Virus record (IMG/VR): IMGVR_UViG_3300000553_000009 | Location: 62,316 to 126,315 of that record | Strand: one strand, 5' to 3' | DNA: 64,000 nucleotides | Source: a virus | Shown: positions 15,769 to 24,272 of the stretch, piece after piece | How the letters are laid out: the number at the start of each line of letters is the position of its first letter | Position numbering within the stretch: the first letter of the stretch is position 1 | Translations under genes and position numbers: made by a program | Notes under the pieces: generated by a model | Database searches by the model: none | Told to the model about the DNA's origin: nothing | Seen by the model: only the letters and a program-made list of their open reading frames with translations

Positions 15769-17309
15769 TCTTCGTCTGATGGAATTTCTTCCTCTTCTAA
15801 TTCGTCTAACTTTTTAGATACTTTTCGTCTAATTGCCTTGAGTTTTTCCAATGGATCATCAGATACTTCATTATCTTCTTCATCATTATCCTCATCATCC
15901 ATTACGTCTTCTTCATCATATGGAGCTTCTTCATTAGAATATTTCCAAGCAGTTTGAATACGATTTTCTAATTCGGGTAAAAGAGTTTTTTCCCAAAGTT
16001 CCTTCTTCTTTCTCCAAGCTTTATAGAACCCTAATTGATTACCATTCCAATCTTTATATGTTTTACCACCAAGAACTACAACACCAAGACCTTTCATAAG
16101 ATCTAAAAGTCCATAATACCGATCCAATCCAGTTGCAAATGAAAGATATAGTTCCACTTCAAGATATTGTTTGATAAATCTGTTTTTAACAGATAGACAA
16201 CGAAGAATAACTCCAGAGAAGTTTCTCTGCCCTGCTGCTAATGTATTATCTACAGTTTTTCCTTCATCATCTTTCATTGGTTTTCGAGCCAATTGAATGG
16301 TGACGGAAGGTTTGTAGGCAGCACCCTTACCGCCAGGCATATTCTTATCCAGTGAAGGATACATCGCAGAAGGATCATCATATACTTCATTAGTTACTAT
16401 GATAGTTGTTTTCGTAAGCTTACCCCAATTCACACAAGTTTTTAAGAAGTTCTTAATTGACTTGGCAAATGTTCCCATATCAGCGGAAGTTGCTCCTTTA
16501 TCCATTCTAGCTTCTCCCAATTCGGTTTCCATATTAGCCAACGAATCAACTATAATGACAAACTTTCCAATTGCTCCTGCTTCTGCAACTTTTTTCAGGA
16601 AGTTGCGAACGGCATTTCGAGTATTCTCAATGGTTGTAGTTGGAACATACTTAACTTTTGTTGGATCAATCCCAAATGCTTTACATCCATCTCCCTCAAT
16701 AGCATTTTCACTATCAAAAACTACTACATGTTTTCCCATCTTCTGAGAATTTGCAATAAGTTTTTGAACAAAAAAAGTTTTTCCACAGTTATGACTACAT
16801 AACCCACCACTCCAATACCGTTGATTCATATGATTAACTGATATATCATACACAAGTTGTGGTTCAATTTTTTCTATATTCGTTATTTCCAAATCACCAG
16901 ACTGTGTTAATAGCATCTCCCCAATCTCTAAGTTTTTAGTAAACTCCCAAGTTTTATCATCTCTCTGAAATTGGTGTATCTCAGAACATTCCACACTATA
17001 ATCTCCTACCGTGACCCTATAACACTCCGAGATAGGTCGCTCAAATATTTTATTAATATCCGTCCATCCATCAGGAGAGTCCACTAAATATCTACAATTA
17101 TATTTCATCATTTCAGGAATAGTTATTTCCTCTGAGTAATTCGATACATGTATGTCAAATAATTGAATTATTTTGTCCTCAGTATGTTTCGACACCATTC
17201 CCCCGTGAAAAAGTTTCGACACTAACTCCCGGTCTACTTCTGCGAGTTCTCCAATCTCTGTAAACGTGTAAAACTCTTTAAGTTCCTCTAATATTTCTTG
17301 TACTGTCAT
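15765..17309 (-). CDS. uvsX: UvsX recombinase C-terminal part with split-intein C-half
   Basis: 514 residues. Residues 1-174 are an intein C-terminal fragment: ECSEIHQFQRDDKTW resembles block B, VYDISVNH...YWSGGLCSHN is a classic block F/G ending His-Asn, and Cys175 is the +1 nucleophile. The exteins then resume in the P-loop (CGKTFF), followed by VVVFDSENA, the Walker B-like FVIIVDSLA, the PGGKG segment and an acidic tail typical of UvsX. Trans-splicing with the 18445 product would regenerate GPSMCGKT. Residues 1-60 are extra helical sequence of unknown role. The recombinase pairs homologous DNA with UvsY (31989) and gp32. Confidence 0.9.
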   Translation of the reverse strand: MTVQEILEELKEFYTFTEIGELAEVDRELVSKLFHGGMVSKHTEDKIIQLFDIHVSNYSEEITIPEMMKYNCRYLVDSPDGWTDINKIFERPISECYRVTVGDYSVECSEIHQFQRDDKTWEFTKNLEIGEMLLTQSGDLEITNIEKIEPQLVYDISVNHMNQRYWSGGLCSHNCGKTFFVQKLIANSQKMGKHVVVFDSENAIEGDGCKAFGIDPTKVKYVPTTTIENTRNAVRNFLKKVAEAGAIGKFVIIVDSLANMETELGEARMDKGATSADMGTFAKSIKNFLKTCVNWGKLTKTTIIVTNEVYDDPSAMYPSLDKNMPGGKGAAYKPSVTIQLARKPMKDDEGKTVDNTLAAGQRNFSGVILRCLSVKNRFIKQYLEVELYLSFATGLDRYYGLLDLMKGLGVVVLGGKTYKDWNGNQLGFYKAWRKKKELWEKTLLPELENRIQTAWKYSNEEAPYDEEDVMDDEDNDEEDNEVSDDPLEKLKAIRRKVSKKLDELEEEEIPSDEE

Positions 17310-18414
17310 GATTATTAATTTTATTTTTTATTATCGTTCTAAACTGTAAAATCTTATCCTGTCGATTATCTATCTTTTCCCAAAAATATAAAATCTCGAA
17401 ATTATTGTGGTTAGCCAATTCCTCTTTGTTAAGATCTTTTTTTAAACTATCAGTTACTGTTATAAACGGAGTGTCCTTAACTCGGGGGTGAAACATTATT
17501 CCGTTGTATTCAATAATTAAATTAAGTTGCGGTATTGTAAAATCGTAAAAATATATTGATTTATTTTTATGGTCATAAATAAAATATTCATCGTCATCCA
17601 CATATATCTGGAAGTCTTGGGGAACTCCCAATCCGGCTATTATTTCCTTAAAAAATAAGGAAGAAGCTTTCGAATACCGTTTAAAACATGATGTCCTTTT
17701 CCATAAAATCTCGTCCTTCTCTGATTGGGGCCGAGCATTAAACGTGGTTGAGCATTTATTCGCTATAATAGATTGAATATTTAAAGCCTCAGATTCCGAT
17801 ACATTATGTCGAGTCATTATAGATTCCAATGACCGAGTATTTTGTAATATAGATATTCTTATTTTAGCGTCATCTGCTGAGAACCCTCTAAATGTCCAAA
17901 ACTCAATATTTTTACAGGACCATCTTTTTTTATAGCCACCCAATTTAATTATTGTATCCTTATTGGATTGAACTTTTCGCCTAACCCTATCTTCATATTT
18001 AAGTTTAGCTTCTTCCTGTGAAATACCATAATACTCTGCTAACTTAGCAGGATCTTTAAAATTATGAGCTTTCTTAACATTTATTTTTTCTAATTCCTCC
18101 AGAGATTTTTGAGCATTTGTAGTCTTCATTCTCTCCATCGCTCTTTCTTTAACCGCTAAATCTAAATACCGACCGCCCTGTAAGCGTAATATTTCCGATT
18201 TAGCAGAATCTAAATCCCAAAATCTCTCTAAAAAATGTGAGATATTTCGTACAGTATGCGTCGGAAATAAATCACTTATTATAGGACGCTTGTGTTTCCA
18301 TATCAGTAGGTACTCTCTATATTTTCTCCATGTATCACTTTTAGTTCCCCTATAATTTTTTACCTTTTTCATAAGGGACATGAAATGTTGTTTATTAGAT
18401 AATTTTTTAGCCAT
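17278..18414 (-). CDS. Vsr-like/EDxHD homing endonuclease inside fractured uvsX
   Basis: 378 residues. The N-terminal two thirds is basic and helical with repeated HTH-like segments (KLAEYYGISQEEAKLKYEDR, SIMTRHNVSESEALNIQSII). The C-terminal domain has QLNLIIEYNGIMFHP, the Vsr/EDxHD-type nuclease signature, followed by DSLKKDLNKEE and FEILYFWEK. Enzymes of this type occur between the two halves of split inteins in 'fractured' phage genes (gp41, nrd, IMPDH), and here it lies exactly between the uvsX halves. It overlaps the downstream half by 32 bp and has its own late motif. Confidence 0.8.
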   Translation of the reverse strand: MAKKLSNKQHFMSLMKKVKNYRGTKSDTWRKYREYLLIWKHKRPIISDLFPTHTVRNISHFLERFWDLDSAKSEILRLQGGRYLDLAVKERAMERMKTTNAQKSLEELEKINVKKAHNFKDPAKLAEYYGISQEEAKLKYEDRVRRKVQSNKDTIIKLGGYKKRWSCKNIEFWTFRGFSADDAKIRISILQNTRSLESIMTRHNVSESEALNIQSIIANKCSTTFNARPQSEKDEILWKRTSCFKRYSKASSLFFKEIIAGLGVPQDFQIYVDDDEYFIYDHKNKSIYFYDFTIPQLNLIIEYNGIMFHPRVKDTPFITVTDSLKKDLNKEELANHNNFEILYFWEKIDNRQDKILQFRTIIKNKINNHDSTRNIRGT

Positions 18415-18419
18415 ACTAT

Positions 18420-18426
18420 TATTTAG
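18420..18426 (-). promoter_or_regulatory. Late promoter motif CTAAATA
   Basis: Minus-strand CTAAATA, 5 nt, ATG 18414 of the Vsr-like endonuclease. It lies in the 30-bp gap after the intein N-half gene. Confidence 0.7.
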
Positions 18427-18444
18427 TATGGCGATCCGATTTTT

Positions 18445-18753
18445 TCATTGACCCCCCGGCGAGGTATATCGCCGCCTATAAACTCTGAGTTTTTGATTTC
18501 CGGTTAAACACATAGAAGGCCCAGCAAATTGAATTACTCGACCTTCTTGTGCTCCACCATACAATGATCCTGAAATAATAGCATTCAAAGCTAAAGAACC
18601 AGTATCAATCCAAGCGTCCACCCTCGAAAGAGTGGATTCGCTTAGATAGGTGGCATATGGATTGACTTCATCAATCGAATCCATAAGTTTCTTGTACTTC
18701 GCAAAGCTTTCTACTTCTTTTTTTTCTTTAATTTCTTTAACTTTAGCTGCCAT
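18445..18753 (-). CDS. uvsX: UvsX recombinase N-terminal part with very short intein N-half
   Basis: 102 residues. Residues 1-81 are the UvsX N-terminus up to the first half of the P-loop (VIQFAGPSM). Cys82 begins the intein: CLTGNQKLRVY is block A, and the gene ends 21 residues later. Such a short N-half is the atypical split architecture (AceL-TerL type), not the ~90-residue N-half of gp41-1-like inteins. The splice junction GPSM/C...N/CGKT lies in the ATP-binding loop, so no active recombinase exists until trans-splicing with the 15765 product. Confidence 0.88.
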   Translation of the reverse strand: MAAKVKEIKEKKEVESFAKYKKLMDSIDEVNPYATYLSESTLSRVDAWIDTGSLALNAIISGSLYGGAQEGRVIQFAGPSMCLTGNQKLRVYRRRYTSPGGQ

Positions 18754-18755
18754 AA

Positions 18756-19631
18756 TTAATTCCCTTCAATTTCCTTAGACTGTTTACGTTTAATATTATT
18801 CTGTTTCATTTTCTCTTTAGATTCTAAGGAATGTTTCCTTCCAAGTCCCGCCTGTCTTAACTTTTCCTTATGTTCTTCGGAAAGTTTTCTCCCCGTTTTT
18901 GCAAAACTCATATTTTGTTTTGCTTTCTCCGATTTAGGTTTTCTCATTTTTTCTTTGGCTTCTTCGGAATGTGTTCTCCCAAGATTAACTTGTCTAAATT
19001 TTTCCTTGGTTTCCTCTGATTTAGGTTTTCTCATTTTTTGCTTCGCCTCTTCAGAATGTTTTTTCCCTAATCTGCTTAGACTCATTTTTTCTTTGGTTTC
19101 TTGAGAATGCTTTCTCCCCAATCCAGTAGATTTTCCTAATCTAACCCGACTCATTTTTTCTTTAGTTTCCTTAGAAGCAGTTTTTCCTAGTTTGGCTTGT
19201 CTATATTTTTGTTTTATTTCCTCTGATGGTATCTTCCCTCTATTAGAATCTCCTATTTTTCTTTTTGTTTCTTCGGAGACGGGCATTCCAGTTCTATCAG
19301 TGGAAAACTTACATATATTATATCCTATATCTATATTAGTGGAATCAAACAATTCAATATAATGGGATTCTCTTTCTAATAAGAAAGTATTATCTTTTAA
19401 TTTATCAAAATTATCAATTATTTCCAAAATTTCGACGGAAAACGATTTCCATCTATGTTTAATCAAGGCATATTGAAGATATGATAATCTTTTATTACCC
19501 TGTTTAACATTTCTATAATGATAGAGTCTTTTTCTAATATTAATTGATTTTCCAATATATATTTTTCCATTATTAATACAAGTTAGTTTGTAGACCCCGG
19601 CGACATTTGGATATTCTGGATGAGTTCCCAT
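18756..19631 (-). CDS. GIY-YIG homing endonuclease with NUMOD3 repeats
   Basis: 291 residues. Catalytic domain at 8-100 (GVYKLT, IYIGKS, LLERESHYIELFD), then about ten NUMOD3 repeats, two of them shortened to KMRKPKSEE. A close paralogue of the enzymes at 8137, 29496, 36575 and 50025. It inserted immediately upstream of uvsX, 2 bp from its start, so the same recombinase gene has attracted two unrelated endonucleases. It has its own late motif. Confidence 0.9.
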   Translation of the reverse strand: MGTHPEYPNVAGVYKLTCINNGKIYIGKSINIRKRLYHYRNVKQGNKRLSYLQYALIKHRWKSFSVEILEIIDNFDKLKDNTFLLERESHYIELFDSTNIDIGYNICKFSTDRTGMPVSEETKRKIGDSNRGKIPSEEIKQKYRQAKLGKTASKETKEKMSRVRLGKSTGLGRKHSQETKEKMSLSRLGKKHSEEAKQKMRKPKSEETKEKFRQVNLGRTHSEEAKEKMRKPKSEKAKQNMSFAKTGRKLSEEHKEKLRQAGLGRKHSLESKEKMKQNNIKRKQSKEIEGN

Positions 19632-19636
19632 CCATA

Positions 19637-19643
19637 TATTTAA
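19637..19643 (-). promoter_or_regulatory. Late promoter motif TTAAATA
   Basis: Minus-strand TTAAATA, 5 nt before ATG 19631; it overlaps the stop codon of the upstream gene. Confidence 0.65.
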
Positions 19644-19996
19644 TCAACCAGATCATTTATGGAAATAACTTTAGGATTCTTAGCCGCTGGTTGAGCCAAT
19701 TCAGGAGGAGTATTAATTCTTCCATATTGAGCAATCATATCAGCATTTAGTTCCACATTTGAAATTACAATATTGGCCTTATTATAAACCCATGTATTGT
19801 TTTCTCTCTTCGCCTTATCAATAAGTTCAAAGAAAAACAAAGGGAAAGTTTGAATTCCCAATTGTCCATTATCTTGAAGTTGAACATAAAGGATTACTGG
19901 ATTATATAGAGAAAGAGTTGTATCTGTCTCGTCTTCCAGAGTTCCAATAATAGTTCTTCCTACTTGGTCTGCTATTACTACGTATATTGGTTGCAT
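19640..19996 (-). CDS. Small beta-rich hypothetical protein (Sm-like?)
   Basis: 118 residues. The first 60 residues (IYVVIADQVGRTIIGTLEDE, LYNPVILYVQL) look like a small SH3/Sm-like beta-barrel that could bind RNA or protein; the C-terminus is Pro/Ala-rich and ends in an acidic peptide (ISINDLVD) that may dock to a partner such as the clamp. Comparable proteins recur in T4-like marine phages, but the function is unknown. Gap of 5 bp to the upstream gene. Confidence 0.6.
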   Translation of the reverse strand: MQPIYVVIADQVGRTIIGTLEDETDTTLSLYNPVILYVQLQDNGQLGIQTFPLFFFELIDKAKRENNTWVYNKANIVISNVELNADMIAQYGRINTPPELAQPAAKNPKVISINDLVD

Positions 19997-20001
19997 ATGT
20001 C

Positions 20002-20451
20002 TTAATTTATCACGATTTCTTTGTTTGTCAAGAGGTCTTGCTTCTCTTTTAAAATATTTGCAAAAGCTTTTCCGACATTATTTTTCTTCTTTGCGAGAGC
20101 TTTGAAATGGTTCATTAAAGATTCAAAGGTTTGTAAAACCGTAGTCACTCTACACGGCAATGCAGTACTTAATATGTAGGGTCGATCCGATATAATAGCT
20201 TCGAACATATCAGTTATATCTTGTGTGGACCACTCTGGAACTTTTACTCTTATATCATCATATTCAAATTCAGACTGTTCAACATTTTTACTTGTCCCTA
20301 CTAATATCTGAATCAGTTGTTGTCTAAGTTCCTCCATTTTTGGATTTTGAAACTTTAAGGAATCATTTCCATTCAATAGTTCAGTGAAATTTTGAAACAC
20401 TGCGTTTTCTGCGGCATCTAAGCCCTTAACATAAGCATCATTTATAGTCAT
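20002..20451 (-). CDS. Hypothetical protein downstream of DNA polymerase
   Basis: 149 residues from MTINDAYVKGLDAAEN, chosen because it lies just after the polymerase stop; an ATG further upstream (20496) would overlap polymerase by 41 bp. Helical, with VPEWSTQDITDMFEAIISDR. No family recognised. The RegA repressor that follows polymerase in T4 was considered, but I see no similarity. Confidence 0.55.
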   Translation of the reverse strand: MTINDAYVKGLDAAENAVFQNFTELLNGNDSLKFQNPKMEELRQQLIQILVGTSKNVEQSEFEYDDIRVKVPEWSTQDITDMFEAIISDRPYILSTALPCRVTTVLQTFESLMNHFKALAKKKNNVGKAFANILKEKQDLLTNKEIVIN

Positions 20452-20455
20452 AATT

Positions 20456-23035
20456 TTAATTAAAAAAGTCTTCCAATTCAACTCGAACATTTTCATTCGG
20501 CTTTCTAAGTTTCCAATTTACTGCTTCATAAAATCTTTCAATTGAAGAATAGAGAATTTTTAGGAACATTTTATCGTAATCAATATCAAATTCTTTCTCA
20601 AACTCTTCAGGATATTTAGATTTGAACCCAATAATGTCAATACCGTACTTATTCGGGGTCTTCAAATATACAGATTTTACTTTATCCCCTGATTTAAAGA
20701 TATCGTATTTTGAAGTTAGCCCCAATTTATCTACTAATAAATCATGATAATATGCAGCTTTAACGTGAGATGGCATACCTTTTACAGTATCAAATCCTTT
20801 ACATTGTTTACAATATTTTTCGTAATTATTGATTCCACTATTTTTATAAATTGCATCCACCCCTAACCCTTGAAAAATCTCATATGCTTCATTAAACATC
20901 TTATTTGTCGTTGCCAAGGATTTATTCATTATCATTGATTCAATAATACCCTTAACATAAGGTTTAATGGCTTTTGGCATAGTACTTTTAACTACATCAA
21001 CTCCTTTATACTTGAATTTATTAACAGGAGTTCCCTCATCGTCTAATATATGTAAAACATAATACTTTTTACCGAGAAATATTCCAGAATCACAAATAGC
21101 TTCTCTCTTAAAGACAAATCTTGGATCGGTGGATAATAATGCTTTCTTGGCCCATGCATTACATCCATCATTAATATGCTTTTCAAGTTTATTACAGATA
21201 TCGAAAAAAACCTGTGAAATATTTCCCAATTCGTCTTTTAAAAAAGTATTATATTTTTCCAATAACTTTAATGATATATAAACGCTGTCCGTATCGTTAT
21301 ATATAATATGTGCCTCTGCTTTATCATATAAATCTGGATAATTTATATCTATAAAGCTTAAAAATAATTCATTACTCTTTTTAATAACTGCTTGTCCAGT
21401 TTCCGTTACGGAAGATCCAATATCATTATCACCCAATGGAGCATATTGACTGGCACAATATCCATAAGTTGAATTAAGAGTAATCTTATAGGCGTGTTGA
21501 ACCGTGTCATATCGTTGAATATCTGCTTGTCTTTTAACTATCTCTTCTTTAGTTAAATTTGGCTTGTCTTGTTGTAAAGCTATTTTACGTTCAAACATCT
21601 TAGACTTCATATCCTTTCGTTTTGAATATAAAAAGTCCAAGAATTCTGGCATAATTCCTTTCTTTTTCTGAGAAAATAAAATATTTGATTTAGATAAACA
21701 TGCTTTTTCAGATGTTAGAAACTCTACAAATGATTCTTTTGATAATTTAAATAATTTTCCAGACACATGATAGATATGATATTCATCATCTACCTTTTCC
21801 AATCTTCCAATTTTTGTTTCTGGGGAAAGATTCAATGAAATCATAACACTTGGATATAGAGAATTGGCATCGAAACTAACCACACTCTCACAAAATCCCA
21901 ATTTGGGATCTGCTACATATCCCCCAACAATAGTCTCAGATGATTTTGGTCTGATAAAAGTAGGAATTTTTTCATTTCTATTTCTAGCTTGAATTGCCAC
22001 TGCACCATTCACAACTGGAACAGTTTTGATAGCATTCTCCATATTACACAATCCTAGATGAGAAATGAATCTAACCAGATTAATATATTTGAGTTTTTCA
22101 TCAAGTTCCACCAGAAGTTCCACATCAATGTAATTATAATTAACAAAATTATTCCAATCATTTTGAGCCAATTCCGACAACGACCCATCATAACTTAATT
22201 TATTTTTTCCCAATTCAATCTCCCCGACATAATCTAATTTATAAGATTCCAAGGGAACCAAGGCAAATTTTTTATACATTACATAATAATCAAGACAAGA
22301 AATACCTTCAATCACATATTCCTTTGAGGGCATTCCAAATTTTCCTTCTTGGTTGATCTTTTCATAGATTCTGCCAATTGGAGATAATTCATTTACCCAC
22401 CCTTCTTCCAATACGTTATTGATTCTATTGATTAGGTAAGGAATATCGAATCCGGCTGAATTATAACCGCATAATACATCAGGAAAATCAGAAGAAAAAT
22501 GACCAATAAATTTTTTCAAAAGATCTTCTTCTGATTTACAATGATAATATTTGATATTAGGCTTATCTGAAATGTAAGGCTTCAATCCAAACTGGGTGTA
22601 TATCTTGCTGACAGAATCGTATGCCGTAATCAAATTAATAACATTCTCTGCTAATTCCGGCTCGGGAAATTTTGCTCCCACCGCCCCAGGACATTCCAAG
22701 TCAAAAAACATTACTTTCAATGGATATTGAGCAAAATCGTCATCTCCACAACAATGATAATAATTATCAATTAAAAATTGTTGATATGGAGGAAGATTTT
22801 CGAAGATTCTCTTAATTCCTGAATCTTTTACAAACTTACTTCGATCCCACTGCGTATTAAATTCTCGTATTTTTAATGAGGTTCCAAAAATAGAAGTTTC
22901 GGTTCCTTTTTTATCTTCTAAATAGATATAAGGATTATAGTCTAACTCTTGATGGGTTCTATTGCCAGAACTATCCCACCCCCAAAGATGAATTGCTTTG
23001 TCTTTATTTGAATACACACAGTTTCTATAACTCAT
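20456..23035 (-). CDS. 43: DNA polymerase, family B (T4 gp43)
   Basis: 859 residues (T4: 898). All motifs are visible in order: exonuclease I VMFFDLECPG near 108, exonuclease II CGYNSAGFDIPYL near 188, exonuclease III YNYIDVELL near 299; polymerase motif A SFDANSLYPSVM near 383, motif B KITLNSTYGY near 512, motif C YNDTDSVYIS near 581, and KKYYVL near 658. It replicates the phage genome with 3'-5' proofreading, using the gp45 clamp. A sigma70-like promoter is directly upstream. Unlike in some relatives, it is a single uninterrupted polypeptide. Confidence 0.97.
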   Translation of the reverse strand: MSYRNCVYSNKDKAIHLWGWDSSGNRTHQELDYNPYIYLEDKKGTETSIFGTSLKIREFNTQWDRSKFVKDSGIKRIFENLPPYQQFLIDNYYHCCGDDDFAQYPLKVMFFDLECPGAVGAKFPEPELAENVINLITAYDSVSKIYTQFGLKPYISDKPNIKYYHCKSEEDLLKKFIGHFSSDFPDVLCGYNSAGFDIPYLINRINNVLEEGWVNELSPIGRIYEKINQEGKFGMPSKEYVIEGISCLDYYVMYKKFALVPLESYKLDYVGEIELGKNKLSYDGSLSELAQNDWNNFVNYNYIDVELLVELDEKLKYINLVRFISHLGLCNMENAIKTVPVVNGAVAIQARNRNEKIPTFIRPKSSETIVGGYVADPKLGFCESVVSFDANSLYPSVMISLNLSPETKIGRLEKVDDEYHIYHVSGKLFKLSKESFVEFLTSEKACLSKSNILFSQKKKGIMPEFLDFLYSKRKDMKSKMFERKIALQQDKPNLTKEEIVKRQADIQRYDTVQHAYKITLNSTYGYCASQYAPLGDNDIGSSVTETGQAVIKKSNELFLSFIDINYPDLYDKAEAHIIYNDTDSVYISLKLLEKYNTFLKDELGNISQVFFDICNKLEKHINDGCNAWAKKALLSTDPRFVFKREAICDSGIFLGKKYYVLHILDDEGTPVNKFKYKGVDVVKSTMPKAIKPYVKGIIESMIMNKSLATTNKMFNEAYEIFQGLGVDAIYKNSGINNYEKYCKQCKGFDTVKGMPSHVKAAYYHDLLVDKLGLTSKYDIFKSGDKVKSVYLKTPNKYGIDIIGFKSKYPEEFEKEFDIDYDKMFLKILYSSIERFYEAVNWKLRKPNENVRVELEDFFN

Positions 23036-23041
23036 TGAGTG

Positions 23042-23069
23042 AGTTTAGCCGATTTTTCGAGAAAATCAA
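23042..23069 (-). promoter_or_regulatory. Sigma70-like promoter of the polymerase gene
   Basis: Minus strand TTGATT, 16-bp spacer, TAAACT, then 6 nt to ATG 23035. Same crowded geometry as the other early-type promoters. Confidence 0.55.
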
Positions 23070-23073
23070 GTCC

Positions 23074-24264
23074 TCAATTCCACTTTTTCAGATATTTTCG
23101 CTCAGGGGAATTGAATGGAGTATCAATCGCCTCTAAAAAGCACCCAACATTATGAGGATGCTCAAGGAATCTGGTCGCTCCTACGTCTCTCAGAGCTTGT
23201 GGTAACTGATAATATTTGGTTCTATTTTTCCAATTGAGAATTTTATCCACTTTATGTTCAAGTTCTGCCGCGTCTTTAAACCTTAAAAAATCGGGAGCAT
23301 TCTTATAAGTTTCCATATCTTGACACAGGCAAGGAATACCCAGTTGGGCAGCTTCAATAAATTTAATGTCAGACTTACTTCTATTGAATGGGTTGTCCAT
23401 CAAAGGGGCTAAAAATAATTGAGCATTTAAAGAAGATAAAAATGTAGGATATTCCATCAGATTTTTCCAAGGATGAAACTCAATCTGTTTGGATAAAATG
23501 AAAGGATGAAGAGGAGGAGGAAATGCGCCAATAAAAACAAATTGATATTTGCCCACGTTATCAATAATGAACTTAAGAACATGGCTAAAGTCGTCCTGTT
23601 GACCATTCTGGTTCTTCATATCAAAGTGAGCACCTGAACCCGCATAAACAATCCGGGGCTTCTTTTTATTCTTATCGTAAGCCTCAATAATTCTACGATA
23701 ATTATATTGGTGACCTATCCACCAATAAGGCATGAAATTAGGAACAACTGTAATTTTTTGTTGTCCGGTTTTTTCCATATAAAGATTTTTCATATATTCA
23801 CAGGTGACTGTAACATCATCTGCCATATTAATCATATCAACACAATTCTGACGAATCATATCACAATCAAATCCATGTTTTGAAGCATTATAATCGGGTA
23901 TTTCTTCCTTAAAAACAACATCATCAACTTCATAAATCAATTTAAATCCGCATTCTGGTTGAATTGCCTTTAAAAATTCAAAAAATTGTTTTTGATGGGG
24001 GGCCGCTTGCCTTTGAAGAGTAATTGATTTGATTCCTGTATAGAATCCCTTATCTCCTACCATTTTAGTAAGATCAGCAACATCACCATATCCAGTCATT
24101 CTGATATGATTGGATAAAAATCCTCTTCTATAAAAAAAACACCCATCCATACCAGCAGCAAAGTTAATGTAGCGATTTCCTACCGGCTCTGGAGTAGAGA
24201 CTACACTTGTTTTTGAAATATATGGGGATTTTGGAAAGGGGGGAGAAAATGGAGGTATCAACAT
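23074..24264 (-). CDS. Glycosyltransferase, GT-B fold (GT1/GT4-like)
   Basis: 396 residues. After a Pro-rich start, the N-domain includes FKLIYEVDDVVFKEEIP near 110 (a YEVDD signature of phage GT-B enzymes) and VTCEYMKNLY; the C-domain includes PRIVYAGSGAHFD near 222, FVFIGAFPPP, FHPW and SKSDIKFIEAAQLGIPCLCQD near 320, the nucleotide-sugar-binding region with the conserved Glu. It transfers a sugar to an unknown acceptor. It lies between polymerase and an endonuclease gene, outside the glycan island at 40269-48687. Confidence 0.8.
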   Translation of the reverse strand: MLIPPFSPPFPKSPYISKTSVVSTPEPVGNRYINFAAGMDGCFFYRRGFLSNHIRMTGYGDVADLTKMVGDKGFYTGIKSITLQRQAAPHQKQFFEFLKAIQPECGFKLIYEVDDVVFKEEIPDYNASKHGFDCDMIRQNCVDMINMADDVTVTCEYMKNLYMEKTGQQKITVVPNFMPYWWIGHQYNYRRIIEAYDKNKKKPRIVYAGSGAHFDMKNQNGQQDDFSHVLKFIIDNVGKYQFVFIGAFPPPLHPFILSKQIEFHPWKNLMEYPTFLSSLNAQLFLAPLMDNPFNRSKSDIKFIEAAQLGIPCLCQDMETYKNAPDFLRFKDAAELEHKVDKILNWKNRTKYYQLPQALRDVGATRFLEHPHNVGCFLEAIDTPFNSPERKYLKKWN

Positions 24265-24272
24265 ATCTATAA

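Noticed and set aside
18756-19643. End-replacement duplication at the endonuclease upstream of uvsX
   Set aside because: Neither the uvsX start nor the end of the 19640 gene has a second copy at the endonuclease borders. The same negative result holds for the endonucleases at 8137 and 24273.
20002-20451. RegA translational repressor (follows polymerase region in T4)
   Set aside because: No sequence resemblance to RegA; position alone is not enough.
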